Source: Cephalopachus bancanus
Taxonomy: Eukaryota; Chordata; Mammalia; Primates; Tarsiidae
NCBI GenBank assembly: GCA_027257055.1
Contig: JAPVLO010000001.1
Span: 12,361,501-12,425,500 of the forward strand
Direction: 5' to 3'
DNA: 64,000 bases
A program made the translations under genes and the position numbers. Position 1 is the stretch's first letter; each line of letters opens with the position of its first letter. Below, one piece after another: positions 11,251 to 22,520 of the stretch. A model generated the notes under the pieces. The model was not told the origin of the DNA. It ran no database searches and saw only the letters and a list, made by a program, of their open reading frames with translations.

Positions 11251-11640
11251 TATGCCCGTAAGATTCTCTAAGATAAACAAGGTACAGTGCCACTAAATTT
11301 ATGATGACTAAAGATAAAAATCTTTAGTTTTAGAGATCTTCCCTTTATTTGAAAGTACAGCACTGTGACCAGATACTCAATCTGGAATTAGCTACTTTAA
11401 AAATTGCACAGTACACTAAAAGCCCTCTGACACCTTTCCTAACCATAAGAAAAGTTAGCATATCCTTCTTTTCTGTAGGTGATTTTAGAAAATTTTAGAC
11501 AGGCACCTAAAAATGTTCTCTCCAGCGTCAAGGATGAATGACAGATTTTTCTTCTCTAGGGTTGAGTTATCATTATTTCAAATTAAATTATCAGGCTAAG
11601 AGTGAGCATAAAAGGACTCTTGTCTATGAAGGCACAGTGC
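11251..11640. other. Unassigned sequence
   Basis: No recognised repeat, coding frame or RNA. Confidence 0.6.
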
Positions 11641-11660
11641 TGTTTTTTCTTATGATGCAG

Positions 11661-11774
11661 TTTCCGTATACTGGGTCTTGAACAGCAGAGCTAGCTGGCT
11701 GGTATGTTACCATGTTGCAGAGTTGCTATGGCAATATCAAACCAATGAATGGACCACCTCCCAGAGGCGGGGTG
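11661..11774 (+). promoter_or_regulatory. Possible exon or promoter with RFX X-box-like and CCAAT motifs
   Basis: A compact GC-richer island in AT-rich DNA. It is preceded by a good acceptor-like tract (TTTTTTCTTATGATGCAG, ending 11660) and followed by a strong donor-like GTGAGTAAGT at 11775. The 114 bases between are open in one frame with phase 1 at both ends. An ATG at 11745 gives a second reading, MNGPPPRGGV, ending exactly at the donor. Inside are GTTGCTATGGCAA (11722-11734), close to the RFX X-box, then CCAAT (11742-11746) and GAGGCGGGG. I recognise no protein family. Either a genuine exon/first exon or a chance cluster; low confidence. Confidence 0.3.
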
Positions 11775-11799
11775 GTGAGTAAGTGTGAAATGGATTCAG

Positions 11800-13486
11800 T
11801 TGTACACAGGAATACGTTCAAGCCAAATTTGTCAGGATACAATTTCTGGTAGGAAACTGTATTTTTAATTAAATAGCCATTGTGAATATGATATTAAATA
11901 TTTGCTTTGGATATGCCAGTAAGATGGTATTTGAAAATTAAGTATCTTTTGCTAATTTTATGCTTTTTAATGCCATGTCTACTTTGCACTTATTTTAGGT
12001 AACACTGATTTTGCTTCCATTTATTTAAATTTGGATACCTAAAGCAGAATTTTACAGTTGAGATTAATGTTTTGAGCTATGTAACTTGGAAGTTAAACTG
12101 GTTTTATTTGTCTAGATTATGTGAATGTGCTTAGGTAAATGACTTTTTAGAAAATATAAACAAAAATGTTATTTGTATTCATTTATTTTTAGATAATGTT
12201 TATAAATTACATTTTGTGTTGGACAGTATAAAATATCATTAGTAGTCCAAGTCAGACAAAAATAAACAAGCTTTAATATTTTAGAACTTAAGGTGCCTAT
12301 GATTAAGCTTTTCTAAAAATAAGGCTTTCATGTGAGTTTTTTTTTTGTTGTTTTCAGAACTTATCCTTAGCACTTCGTTATTTTATATTATTTAGTTATG
12401 AAGTATGTATTGAACTTGATTAATGTATCTTTATGGTAAATTATTTATTTTGAGTAACCTGATAAAAATGTATGCTGTTTTCTTTCTTTTCTTATTCATA
12501 ATACACAAAAAGGCTTTTTCTAACCCATAAGGTTACTAGAAACACGAAATAACAGGGAAGGGCCAATCTGCAATGTGTTAATGACTGAAAAGCCTCTCTC
12601 TGATACTAAATTCATCTTATATTAACAAAGTACATTTATAGGTATAATCAGTTTGAAATGAGAACATGACTGTCTCAGGAGACCCGTATATACTACAGGC
12701 TGTCTACTTTCCCATTAGTTCAACTTGTAGAGCAGAAGAGCATGACTTGTTTACATAACAGAAACCAATATTTACTCTCTTTTATTCTCTTGGCGTACAC
12801 TTCCAAGGGCAATGTTTGCCAGATCCTGGCAAAATCCTTGCTGACAATGCATTTCTTCTTGGGTGATAGAATGGAACTCTCTAAACTGAAGCAATGCTGT
12901 TGGAATATTTTTATGACTTTCTAATAGTTACATGTGAAAACCTTGATTTTTCTTGTGAAAAGGTACAAATGTTTTGAACTGGAACTGAGTTAGGGATTAT
13001 AAAATGCATTCCACTTTGTTTCATAACCTAAACTGGTGGTCATGTACTGATATTTATTTGAAGGCGCTAGCACATTCAAATGATGCTATAGGTCCTGTTG
13101 GACTCTGTCCTCAATCACACATGTATCTGTAAGTAGCAGGTGCTATACCTATTTTCTGTCTGCAAACCCACTTAGAGCTCTGCACATCCACACTTAGGGA
13201 GAAAAATAAATATTCAAAACACTATATTTTTAGCATGACAAGAGCCACACAAACAAGTAAATCAAATAAATCATCTTGCTACAATGTTACTTTGGAATAA
13301 TAATATACTTTCTGGTATGAAGGTAGAAAGCATATCCAAAATGAAATCTTGGGAGACAAGGAAATATTTTTAAATACAACATAACTCCTTCAATACATTT
13401 GCTCATTTGTAAGCCTGGATTGTATAATCAAATAAGCCTACTAATTTTATTGACCAAATAAGCTTCTTCACAGAAGGCACCTTTCT
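11800..13486. other. Unassigned, strongly AT-rich, repeat-poor
   Basis: About 1.7 kb with no Alu, L1 or LTR that I can see, which is notable in this window. It could be unique sequence containing conserved non-coding elements; sequence alone cannot show that. Open frames are at most 60 codons. Confidence 0.5.
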
Positions 13487-13860
13487 TAGCTCAGGCTGCT
13501 ATAACAAAATACCATAGAGTTTGTTTATGGACTTCACAGTCCACAAACAATAGAAATTTATTTCTTACAGCTCTAGAGATTGGAAGTGTGAGATCAGGGT
13601 GCCAATATGGTCAGTTTCTGGTGAGGACCTTCTACCAGGTTGCTGACAGCTACCTTCTCAGCCACGTGACAGAAACAGAGTGAGAGAGCTGTCTGGAGTC
13701 CCTCATAGAAGGGCACTAATCCCATTCATGAGGGCTTCACCTTCATGACCTAATTACCTCCCAAAGCCTCCACCTCCAAATACCACCACATTGGGGGGTA
13801 GAATTTCAATACATGAATTTTGAGGACCACAAAATTTCAGCCCATCGCAAAATCTCAACT
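13487..13860 (-). mobile_element. MLT1-type MaLR LTR, antisense
   Basis: Antisense LTR series: AGGCTGCTATAACAAAATAC, TTTATTTCTTACAGCTCTAG, AAGGGCACTAATCCCATTC, CTAATTACCTCCCAAAGCC, TTGGGGGGTAGAATTTCAA. This is the expected order for an inverted MLT1/MST LTR. Confidence 0.85.
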
Positions 13861-13925
13861 GTCAGAGAACACCAAAAAATGCAGAAGAGTAGAAAGAGCA
13901 ATGAGTCATTTAAAAATCACTGTCA

Positions 13926-14223
13926 GCTGGGCTCGGTGGCTCAGCCTGTAATCCTGCGCCTTTGGGAGGCTGAGGTGAGTGGCTTGCCTGAGCCCACGGG
14001 TTCGAGACCCGCCTCGACAGTGAGACCTCATCTCTACAATAAATAAAAAAATCAGCCGGGCGTGGTAGCTCATGCCTGTAATTCCGGCTACTCGGAAGGC
14101 TGAGGTGGAAGGATCGCCGGAGCCCAGCAGGTCGAGGCTGCGGTGGCCGGGAGCAGCCACTGCACTCCAGTCTGGGCGACAGAGTGAGACTCCAGCCCAA
14201 AAAATAAAAAAATAAAAATAAAT
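13926..14223 (+). mobile_element. Alu, full length, young lineage-type
   Basis: A complete dimeric Alu flanked by a perfect 14-bp target duplication AAAAATCACTGTCA (13912-13925 and 14224-14237). Diagnostic variants are GCCTGAGCCCACGGGTTCG in the left arm, CTACAATAAATAAAAAAATC at the middle A-rich linker, and GAGCCCAGCAGGTCGAGGC in the right arm. It shares these with the copies at 19791, 28648 and 37613, so a single subfamily was active recently in this lineage. Confidence 0.97.
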
Positions 14224-14237
14224 AAAAATCACTGTCA

Positions 14238-15541
14238 CGTGCACACTGGCACACCACTGGATGCAGATTTTAGGTATGATGTACTGACATCACAGAGTTC
14301 CATTTCTAGGAAACTTACTATGTCAGTCGCTTAGGGTATTTGCATTCTAAAGTGTCTTTATGCACCATTGTGATATTATTTGTATGTGTATAGTCACACA
14401 TGGCATAGCGATGTTTTATTCAACAATGGTGATCCCAGAAGATTATAATGCCATACTTCGCTGTGCTTTTTAATACTTAGATACACAGATGCTTCCCATT
14501 GTCTTAAAAGTGCCTGCAGTTTTCAGTCCAGTAGCATGCTGTACAGGATCATAGCCTAGGAGCAGCAGGTTGGACCGTACGACCTAGGTGTGTAGCAGGC
14601 TATCCCATCTAGGTTTGTATTAAGTGTACTCTAGTGTTCCCACAACAACTACTTTGCCTAACAAGGTATTTCTCAGAGTGTATCCCTGTAATTAAGCATC
14701 ATATGGCTGTGTGTGAGATATTCATATGTATCTATTTGCATAAATATGTATGAACCCAGTGCTGGTCCATAAGTTTTTGTTTCTCATCTTTAATAAGTGC
14801 AAGCATTGACAGGTTGTGTCTAGAAGAGTTGAGATGAAACTGGCATGGCTGTGGTATCCAACTGCCTGATCAGAGGAGTTATTTCATTAGTGGGCAATAC
14901 AAGGCATTCTTGAACTTGCTTGATGAGCTTAAAGTGGTGTAAGTGGACACTACTCACTTGTAACACAGCCACAGGTTTATCTGTGATTATTTATTTAAAA
15001 ACTGCTCACTCACAGAGACAGCTTAAGAAGTCTTGATGTCCTGGTGCAGAACAAGGCTTCATTTCAAACAAAGGATTAAGTGTCATAATTTTATCTATAG
15101 GAACTGTAACATATTTGATCCAAAACATATTTAGATGAGAAAACAAGTCTAGTTCTGATGAGGAATCTTAACACTAGTGAGTGGAAGAGCTGTAATTCAA
15201 GCATCCTTCCAATCTTGGCCTCTCCTCAATATACTGATGAGAAGGAAGTATTTAATTGAGTGGATACTTGTCTTGGAATACTCCGGAAGGCAGTAACAAG
15301 GAATAGAAAACTTCCAAGAGGAAGCAAAATGTTTTCTACGGGTTGGTAATTAGAGTCATTTGACTAGAGTAAAATAATAAAAACTGGGGAGCGCCAGAAA
15401 ATAATGTGGAAAAAATATAAAAATATAGCCCTAATATAGAGGTCTTTAAATGTCAAAAGAGGTAAGAACTTAACCTTACTGGAGATGAGGTTATATTGAG
15501 TATTTTTGAACCAAAACATTCAACATAGAAAGATAAACTTG
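14238..15541. other. Unassigned sequence
   Basis: No recognised repeat family. Possible single-copy sequence. Confidence 0.55.
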
Positions 15542-15600
15542 ACTTGCCTCAGCTTCCCAAAGTGCTGGGATTATAGGCCGAGCCACCAAGCCCGGGCTTT
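15542..15600 (-). mobile_element. Alu 5' fragment, antisense
   Basis: Only the antisense first ~55 bases of an Alu: GCCTCAGCTTCCCAAAGTGC, then GAGCCACCAAGCCCGGGC. The rest of the element is absent. Confidence 0.85.
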
Positions 15601-15710
15601 GATTATATGAGCTGCTTTTTATCAGCCTTATCATTGTTATACAAACTGTAAAGACTTTTTAAATTTTTTTAAGTGTTCCATTTAAAAAATTAGTATCATT
15701 AAGAAAATAG

Positions 15711-15993
15711 TTTGGCACTCAAGCCTGTAATCCCAGCACTTTGGGAGGCTGAGGTGAGAGGATTGCCTGAGTTCACGGGTTCGAGACCCACCCAGGCAAC
15801 TTGGCGAGACCTCATCTCTACAATAAATAAAAAATTAGCCGGGCATGGTAGTGCATGCCTGTAGTTCCACCTACTTGGAAGGCTGAGATGGAAGGATTGC
15901 CTGAGTCCAGCAGGTCGAGACTGCGGTGGCTGGGAGCGTGCCACTCCCCTCCAGCTTGGGTGATAGTAAGACTCCAACTCAAAACAGAAAAGA
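15711..15993 (+). mobile_element. Alu, near full length
   Basis: Sense Alu from CACTCAAGCCTGTAATCCC to AACTCAAAACAG with an A-rich tail. The likely target duplication is AAGAAAATA, at 15701 and at the tail end. The 136-codon minus frame over it is an antisense-Alu translation. Confidence 0.93.
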
Positions 15994-16335
15994 AGAAGAA
16001 AATAATGTAGAGAGCTTTGTGCAGGAAGAGGTGTGGCCATTGTTGCTAAAAGGAAAATAAATAAAAATATACTCCAGGAAAACTGATTCATGTTTTTGTG
16101 GTTGTCCATATTAGGTGATCATATCCTTACTGGCAGATTTTTAAAAAAATTTTCTATTGACAAAACAATTGGAACTTAAATGACAGCCTTAAGGGATAAC
16201 ATAATTCAGTTATTGTATTTTACTTTTTACAGGTCTGGGGGCTTGGAGTAGGGAGAGGAAATCTATTTATGGTTTCAGAGTAACCTTCAGTCATTTAGGG
16301 CTCTTAGTTTTTATTTTTTTCTTTAGAAATATATT

Positions 16336-16612
16336 TGTAGTCTGGGAGGCAGAGGTGAGAGGATTGTCTGAGCTCAGGGATTCAAGACCAGCTGGGGCAA
16401 CATGGCAAGACCTCGTCTCTACAGTGAATCAAAATATTAGCTAGGCATGGTGGCACATGCCTGTGGTTCCAGCTACTTGGAAGACCGAGGCAGAAGGATC
16501 ACCTGAGCCCAGCAGGTCAAAGCTGCGGTGTCTATGAGAGTGCCACTGCACTCCAGCCTGGGTGACTGAATGAGACTCCAACTCAAAAACAAAACAAAAA
16601 GCAACAACAAAA
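16336..16612 (+). mobile_element. Alu, 5' truncated
   Basis: Starts within the left arm at GTCTGGGAGGCAGAGGTGAG and lacks the first ~40 bases. The tail is AAAACAAAACAAAAAGC-type. Confidence 0.9.
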
Positions 16613-17340
16613 AAAACCAATAACTATTATAATTCAATGATTATAACTGAAATTTTGAGCTTTTAAAGATGGGCTCCTACTCTAAAGTAACTGTGTGCAA
16701 TTTATCTTAACACCCAAATCTAAGGTTATTTAATATTTTATTTCATGAATTTTTATTGCAAAACTCTTTATTAAGAAACGTGATGCATTTATACAATTCA
16801 TAGCTGTTAAAGGGAAGTCAAATTACAGGGCACCTTAAAATAGTAGAATACTTAGGGTCTGTTTACTTACAGACCTGCTTACTTCTGTATTTCCCATGTT
16901 AAAATTTCATAAAAATAAGTCATTCCCATTTTTTAATTTGAGGGATTGCCTGCCAGCTTGGTTGAAAATAATCTGAAGCTCAAAGATTTTAGTACTTCTG
17001 TTTAATCTCTTTTATGGTCATATTTAAGCAATCTTCATTTTTATCATGTTGGGTTTCCCAGTGCTGCTCTTAAAACCAGAAGGAAAAAAAAAAAGAAAGA
17101 TACACTTTAGGAATTTTTGTGCTGAAAAGAGGAGAAACTGTAAGCAGGAGAACAGGTAAGGAGTATATTGAGATAGTCTAGCCTTCAGGTAATAAGGTGA
17201 ATAATGAAGATGAAGAAAGTAGTAGTAAAAAGGGAAAAATGGTTAAGAGAGGCATCAAAAGAATGAGCAAAACTAGATGAATGGGTATGGAGGGAAAGAC
17301 ACAAAGGGAGAGATGTGGCATGAAGGGAGAGAGAAATATA
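16613..17340. other. Unassigned sequence
   Basis: No recognised repeat or coding frame. Confidence 0.55.
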
Positions 17341-17395
17341 CAAGGTCCAGCAATGAGGTTCGCAAACCATCCAAGAAAATGTGTCCCATACCTCA

Positions 17396-17527
17396 TTACT
17401 GAATATTACTATGGTCACCTTTGAAGTCCTCCCCTTGGGAAACTATGCACCGATGCCAGCACCTAGTCCACCTGTGAAAGCAATTATGGAACTCTTTTTC
17501 TGGAATGACCTTCAGAACTGTCATTGT
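17396..17527 (-). pseudogene. Mariner transposase C-terminal remnant
   Basis: Minus-strand codons read VIPEKEFHNCFHRWTRCW followed by HRCIVSQGEDFKGD, the usual end of an irritans/mellifera-type mariner transposase (FxxCFxxWxxRWxxCIxxxGxYFEGD). The fragment ends where the inner terminal repeat begins. It lacks the HTH domain and the catalytic aspartates, so it is inactive. Confidence 0.8.
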
Positions 17528-17553
17528 TGAGGTCTGATGACAATTAAGTTCAC

Positions 17554-17730
17554 GAACTCGCCCCTGAGCACTTACGTTGGCAGCACTGCACAAAAAACTG
17601 TATTGGAACACCCTCCCTACGTACCTGATCAAGTCTCAATGACTTTTTTTTTTTAACCAGAAGATAAAGGAAATACCAAAAGAAAGACATGTTGATGACA
17701 TTCAAGGCATCAAGGCAAAGACGACGATAG
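17554..17730 (+). pseudogene. Mariner transposase central remnant
   Basis: Plus-strand codons give HPPYVPDQVSNDFFF, corresponding to the mariner HPPYSPDLAPxDxxLF signature, after a degraded HDNA-like stretch. A second segment reads KEIPKERHVDDIQGIKAKTT, matching the part between the third catalytic Asp and the C-terminus. The aspartate of the SND is present; the rest of the catalytic core is absent. A single-base shift within the poly(T) separates the two segments. Confidence 0.75.
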
Positions 17731-18530
17731 CTCTTCGTGAACTCGATTGTCGGTCCTCATATCTTAAGGCATTAGAGTACAGACCCCTGGAGAAAGGATC
17801 CCTTGACTGAAAATGGAAGTTGATAGGGAAGCATGACTTTATTAGCTAAGGTGACAAGATTGATTTGCTACCTGCATTGAAATATGGCAAATAAAAATGG
17901 CCAGTAGATTGTTGAAAAAATGATATCAAAATCTTGGAATGAAGAGATCATTTTACTTCTCTCTTTCCAATCTAGATGTCCTTCATTCTTTATATGATCT
18001 AGTTATCCTGGCTAGAACCTCCCTTAAGATCCTGAATAGATGCGGTAAAAGCATCTTGTTTGGTTTAAAGGCAACATTTTTAGACCTTCACCATTAAGTA
18101 TCATGTTAGCATTGGGTTTTTTGTAGAAGTTCTTTATCAGGTTAAGAAAGTGATCTTTCTGGTTTGTTGGATATTTCAAACATGAACTGTTATTGTTTGT
18201 TGAGATAATTGTGTGATTTTGATCTTGATACTATAACTATAGTGTTTTTGATTTTCACACATTAACTGTTGATTGATTTTCATATGTTAAACCAACTTTA
18301 CATTTCTTGGATAAATTCTAATTGATCATGGTGTATAATACTTATAAATGTTTCTGGATTGCATTTACTTGTATTTTGTTGAATAATTTTGATCTCTATT
18401 TGTAAAATATGTCTATCTGTAGTTTCATTATGATCTCTGCCTAGTTTTGGTAATACTGGCCTCATAGAATGAACTGGGAAGTGCTTTATCTTCCATTTTT
18501 TGTGTTTGTGAAAGTATGGTCTCCTGCCCA

Positions 18531-18670
18531 TCCTCTCTCTCCCCTTCCTTCCTTCCTTTCATTCTTTCTTTCATCTTTTCTTCCCTTTATCCCTCTCTCC
18601 CTTTCCCCCTCCCTCTCCTTCTCTCTCTCCCTCTTTCTCTTTTTGCCCTTTCTCCTTTTGTCTTTCTCCT
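18531..18670. repeat. Polypyrimidine (CCTT/CTCT)n tract
   Basis: About 140 bases of almost pure C/T on the plus strand, directly upstream of an antisense Alu and probably expanded from its tail. The proline/serine/leucine-rich frames across it are low-complexity artefacts. Confidence 0.93.
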
Positions 18671-18940
18671 TGGTCTGTCGCCCAGGCTGGAGTGCAGTAG
18701 CATGACCATAGTTCACTATAACCTGGAACTCCTGGACTCAAGTGACTCCCCCACCTTGGCCTCCCGAGTAGCTAGGACTATGGATGCATTCCACCTTGCC
18801 TGGATATTCATTTTTATTTTTATTTTTTGTAGAGACAGGGTCTCCTATGTTGCCCAGACATGTCTTGAACTCTTGGGTGCAAGCGAAACTTCTGCCTTGG
18901 GAAGTGGGTTTACAAGCATGAGCCAACTTGCCTGACCTAT
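18671..18940 (-). mobile_element. Alu, antisense
   Basis: Antisense Alu: GTCGCCCAGGCTGGAGTGCA, AGTAGCTAGGACTATGG, TTTTTGTAGAGACAGGGTC and AGCCAACTTGCCTGACC. L1 resumes at the end, so it is nested. Confidence 0.93.
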
Positions 18941-19020
18941 TTTTTAAATGTCTATGATAACTCATCAGTGGAACCATCTGGGCCTGAGAAATAAACATTT
19001 AGAAGTGGTATTTCTTACCT

Positions 19021-19790
19021 GTCTGCTTACTCTGAGCACGAGAGTCAGAAATACCTTGTAGGTTCCACCAGGTCCAAGTGTATATCTGAGGTAATACTGA
19101 GGCTTTCTAAAAATTCAAAACTTTATAAAAATTTGAAGGAGTACATTGAGATTGGCCGAATGTATTATGATTATAAATGACATGACTGTAACTCAAAGCC
19201 TTGTCTCTTTGTTGATCTGCAATACTATTATTCTGTTTTCCAGCTATGCCCTTCAGTGTTTCTGTACTGAGATTAGTGCGTTCCTTTGAGACTGTCATGA
19301 TTTTGAATTGAAACATCTCTGGGGCCTATGAGGCACTTCCTTAAAGTTAGCTTTAAGGACAAAGTATTTCTCAAAGGCATCCTAAGGAGGTCTAAAGTAA
19401 CACTGACAGACTATTGTAATTTGGGGGTTTTGATATGAGTAAATATAGACCAGATCATTTTAGGTTTTACTATTACTATGGCAGAAAGAAAAAAAAGAGA
19501 TATAACATAGCAAGTAATTTATGCTGCAGTTTCTATATATTTTTCTTCGTTCTCCAAGAAAATATCTTTTTGATAACTGAATCTTTCTGAACTGTAGAAG
19601 TCCAGGAATTGGTTCACTGGTTAAGGATAAGAAATCTAGTGACGATGAAAGCAAGGAGATCAGAGACTGACTCAGGACCGAGGATTAACCCTGGAACCAA
19701 GAAAAGAAAAAAACGGTCAAAATTGGTGAACCATGGAGAGTAGAAAAAATAATACAAACGGTGCCCAAGTTAGCAGGACTTGCAAGTATT
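19021..19790. other. Unassigned sequence
   Basis: No recognised repeat. A 69-codon minus frame (19107-19316) has no family resemblance. Confidence 0.5.
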
Positions 19791-20079
19791 TTTTTTTTTT
19801 TGAGTTGTAGTCTCACTCTGTCGCCCAGGCTGGAGTGCAGTGGCCGCTCCCGGCCACCGCAGCCTCGACCTGCTGGGCTCCGGCGATCCTTCCTCCTCAG
19901 CCTTCCGAGTAGCCAGAATTACAGGTGTGCACTACCACGCCCGGCTAATTTTTTTGATTTATTGTAGAGATGAGGTCTCGCCTGCCCAGGCGGGTCTCGA
20001 ACCCGCGGGCTCAGGCAATCCACTCACCTCAGCCTCCCAAAGGTGCGGGATTACAGGCTGAGCCACCAAGCCCGGCGCA
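19791..20079 (-). mobile_element. Alu, antisense, young lineage-type
   Basis: Full antisense Alu with GGTCTCGAACCCGCGGGCTC and TTTTTTTGATTTATTGTAG. A likely 9-bp target duplication is GCAAGTATT/GCAAGTGTT. Same subfamily as 13926-14223. Confidence 0.95.
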
Positions 20080-20089
20080 AGTGTTTATG

Positions 20090-21289
20090 TCATGATATTG
20101 ATACTGATTTTAGTAGTATCTAAAATAATGTAAGACTTATCATGGGTGTTGGAGGAAATTCTAATTTAAGGTTTTTATTAGTTGTATACTGAGATTAAAA
20201 CATATTTTGTCAAATGTGCAGAGTGTGGAAGATTAAGTGAAGGTACAGCAACTGCTCTCTGGGTCACACTTTTCCTGGAATAAGACAGAAACTGAAGCTA
20301 AAAAATAGAAACTCTTGTTGCCTCCTGAATTATCTGGCTGTAACTGACATTATAGGTTGGTGGCCTCACACCTGTGTATGCATGCATTTGTATGTATGTA
20401 TTGATAGTTCAAAACAAAACCAAGCAATGAATCAAGGTGTTTTATTTTATTTTTAAAAACATTGGCAAATTTCGAGTTTCTGTGCATGTTCTGTAAGTCT
20501 TCATGAATTGACTAGAGAAAAGTTTCCATATAAGCGATCACTGATACAATCCCTACATCAATTTTACCACCTTTTTCTTAATGCGGGCACTAAGTTAAAT
20601 AAATACTGAAGTTTTACTACGGTTTATTATCTATAGTTTACCCCTACTAGTTGTTAGATGTAATCTATATAATTTGAATAACTTAGAGTACAGGTGATAC
20701 TTGTTTTATTAGGAATAAAAATATGATTGCACATTTCTATGAAGGGATTATAATAAGTAAAGTATGGAACCTTGGGGTGTGTAGGTCGGTCAAGGTCATC
20801 TGCTCTAATCTGTCAACAATAAATGAGTTCTAGTAATACAATTTTTGAAAAGAGAGCTTCTGGTTCCCACTTGAATGCATCTCATTGTGGTCAAACACTG
20901 TGGAAAAAGACGGCCCATAGCGTATTTTTACAACTGTAATAGTTACAAATTTTTATATGTTATCTTACCTTATGTCCTTCTCTCCATGTTAAAAACATCA
21001 AGTTCCTGCATCATTTCTTTGGTGATGTAGTTACTGAATATGTTACTATTCAGATTATACTCCTTAAGATTTGGATGTATTGACCTCTACTTAATGGCAG
21101 GCATTAAAAATTAGATGTAAAGCTATATTTGAAAATATTATTAAAATAATTGAGGCAGGGGAAGCATGTAAAATGGTTTTGCTAACCAGCTTTTGCTATA
21201 GCAAGAAGCAACATAAAAATCTCATGTCTAACTATAACAAGCCTTTATTGCTTGATGACTTTGCATAAGGCCTGTGGGTGTCAACTGCA
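20090..21289. other. Unassigned sequence
   Basis: AT-rich, with no repeat I can name. Open frames are short. Confidence 0.5.
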
Positions 21290-21640
21290 GATAAACTGGA
21301 CTTGGGTCAGCCTTTTGGGACCCCTTCTGAAGGAATAGCTACTATTTGGAGCCACTCTTTCTTCTAGACAGCAACGGATAAATGAGCGAGGAGAGACTCT
21401 CAATGCCTTCTAAATCTCTGGCTACAATCGGCATGCTGTTCCTTCCACGCATCTTCCATTGGTCAAAGCAAATCATATGAACGGATTTAATATGCCTCTA
21501 CTTACTGAGAGGCACCACAGAGCCCCATGGCAGAGGATGTGGATGGGCAAACCAGCTACAAGGAAGGAGTGATGGTTGTGGGCTTTCGTCCAGCACAGTA
21601 GTTGCCTTGGAATGAGATTACAGACGATTTTTCTTTTCTC
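21290..21640. other. Possible old LTR-derived relic
   Basis: CTTCCATTGGTCAAAGCAAA and GGCAGAGGATGTGGATGGG resemble sequence common in old ERVL/MaLR-associated repeats. Too diverged to assign or orient. Confidence 0.25.
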
Positions 21641-22154
21641 ACCTTTTCAGTTTTACTTATATTTTTTGTGATATCAGTCAATGACTTGAGTAGTTAAAGA
21701 TTAGGACATATTTAAAAATACTAAACTAGAATACTAAATATTCATATGCTTAAAATTATTCGAAATATAATTTGCATAGACAACACTTAAACTGTTTTGA
21801 TATTTATAGTTTAGCAACTGAATTGTTAAGTGTGTATTAAAATGATCATGATAGGAAATGGGAGTTAATCAGGTAGACCTGGGGTGGACTGGTGATGGAT
21901 TCTGAGCAAGAAATAAAGTAGGTGAAGGAGGTCAAATTTTCTCCTTTGTCATCTGGGGGGATGGGGAGGTTGGGGGGGCAATTGATCAGTCTGTTTTCCA
22001 CATTTGACTTTTTGGGTTCACAGGTATTATAGCAGTCCCTTAGATTGTCATATACTGTTATTACCTTATTCACACTATATTTTCTATTTTTTAAAAATCA
22101 AACTAAGAAATGCAGAGTTATTAACTGTCTTGGAAGGTCAAGTTCACTTTTTCG

Positions 22155-22215
22155 CTCCTTCCTTCCTTCCTTCCTTTCTTTCTTCTTCTTCTTCTTCTTC
22201 TTCTTTCTTTTTTTT
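22155..22215. repeat. (CCTT)n/(TTC)n compound microsatellite
   Basis: CTTCCTTCC units run into TTC units and then the T-tail of the following antisense Alu. Expanded tail-type repeat. Confidence 0.92.
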
Positions 22216-22520
22216 TTTGAGTTGGTGTCTTACTCTGTCACCCAGACTGGAGGGCAGTGGCACAATCATGGCTCACTGTAGCCTCAGCCTCCTGGGCTTT
22301 AGTGATCCTTCAAACTCAGCCTCCTGGGTAGCTGGGACCACAAGCACACACCACACCTGACTAATTTATTTTATTTTATTTTATTTATTTTATCATTTCT
22401 GTAAAGACAAGTTCTCCCTATGTTGCCTATGCTGATATCAAACTCCTGGACTCAAATGATCCTCCTGCCTTGACCTCCCAAAGTGCTGGGATTATAAACG
22501 TGAGCCACCACACCCAGGCA
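22210..22520 (-). mobile_element. Alu, antisense, older
   Basis: Antisense Alu: CTCTGTCACCCAGACTGG, CCTCCTGGGTAGCTGGGAC and CTCCCAAAGTGCTGGGATT. The middle linker has expanded to a (TTTTA)n tract at about 22363-22394. Closer to standard Alu than the lineage-type copies. Confidence 0.93.

Larger units (their letters stand above)
17341..17759. mobile_element. Rearranged mariner element, 419 bp, three TIR copies
   Basis: Outer ends are flanked by TA (17339-17340 and 17760-17761). The left TIR reads CAAGGTCCAGCAATGAGGTT; the right TIR, in reverse complement, reads TGAGGACCGACAATCGAGTT. A third copy in plus orientation, TGAGGTCTGATGACAATTAA, lies inside at 17528-17557. Left of it is minus-strand transposase C-terminus, right of it is plus-strand central transposase. 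So two pieces of one transposase family face in opposite directions within TA-flanked termini. Either a deleted copy inserted in another, or an internal inversion with a duplicated terminus. Confidence 0.75.
17945..19020 (-). mobile_element. L1 ORF2 fragment, antisense, interrupted
   Basis: Antisense reverse-transcriptase region: TTTGGTAATACTGGCCTCAT, CATATGTTAAACCAACTTTA and TTCTAATTGATCATGGTGTA. It continues after the Alu as AACTCATCAGTGGAACCATC (L1 antisense). It is broken at about 18531-18940 by a polypyrimidine tract and an Alu. No intact frame. Confidence 0.75.

Noticed and set aside
13980..14010. GGGTTCGAGACC resembling a tRNA B box
   Set aside because: It is the internal Pol III promoter of a 7SL-derived Alu, not a tRNA gene; no cloverleaf.
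15699..16109. 136-codon minus frame rich in Pro, Ser and Leu
   Set aside because: Antisense-Alu translation (FHLSLPSRWNYRH-type), a well-known artefact.
18516..18935. 139-codon plus frame
   Set aside because: Polypyrimidine tract running into an antisense Alu.
21953..21979. G-rich run as a possible quadruplex
   Set aside because: Runs are uneven and short; no supporting context.
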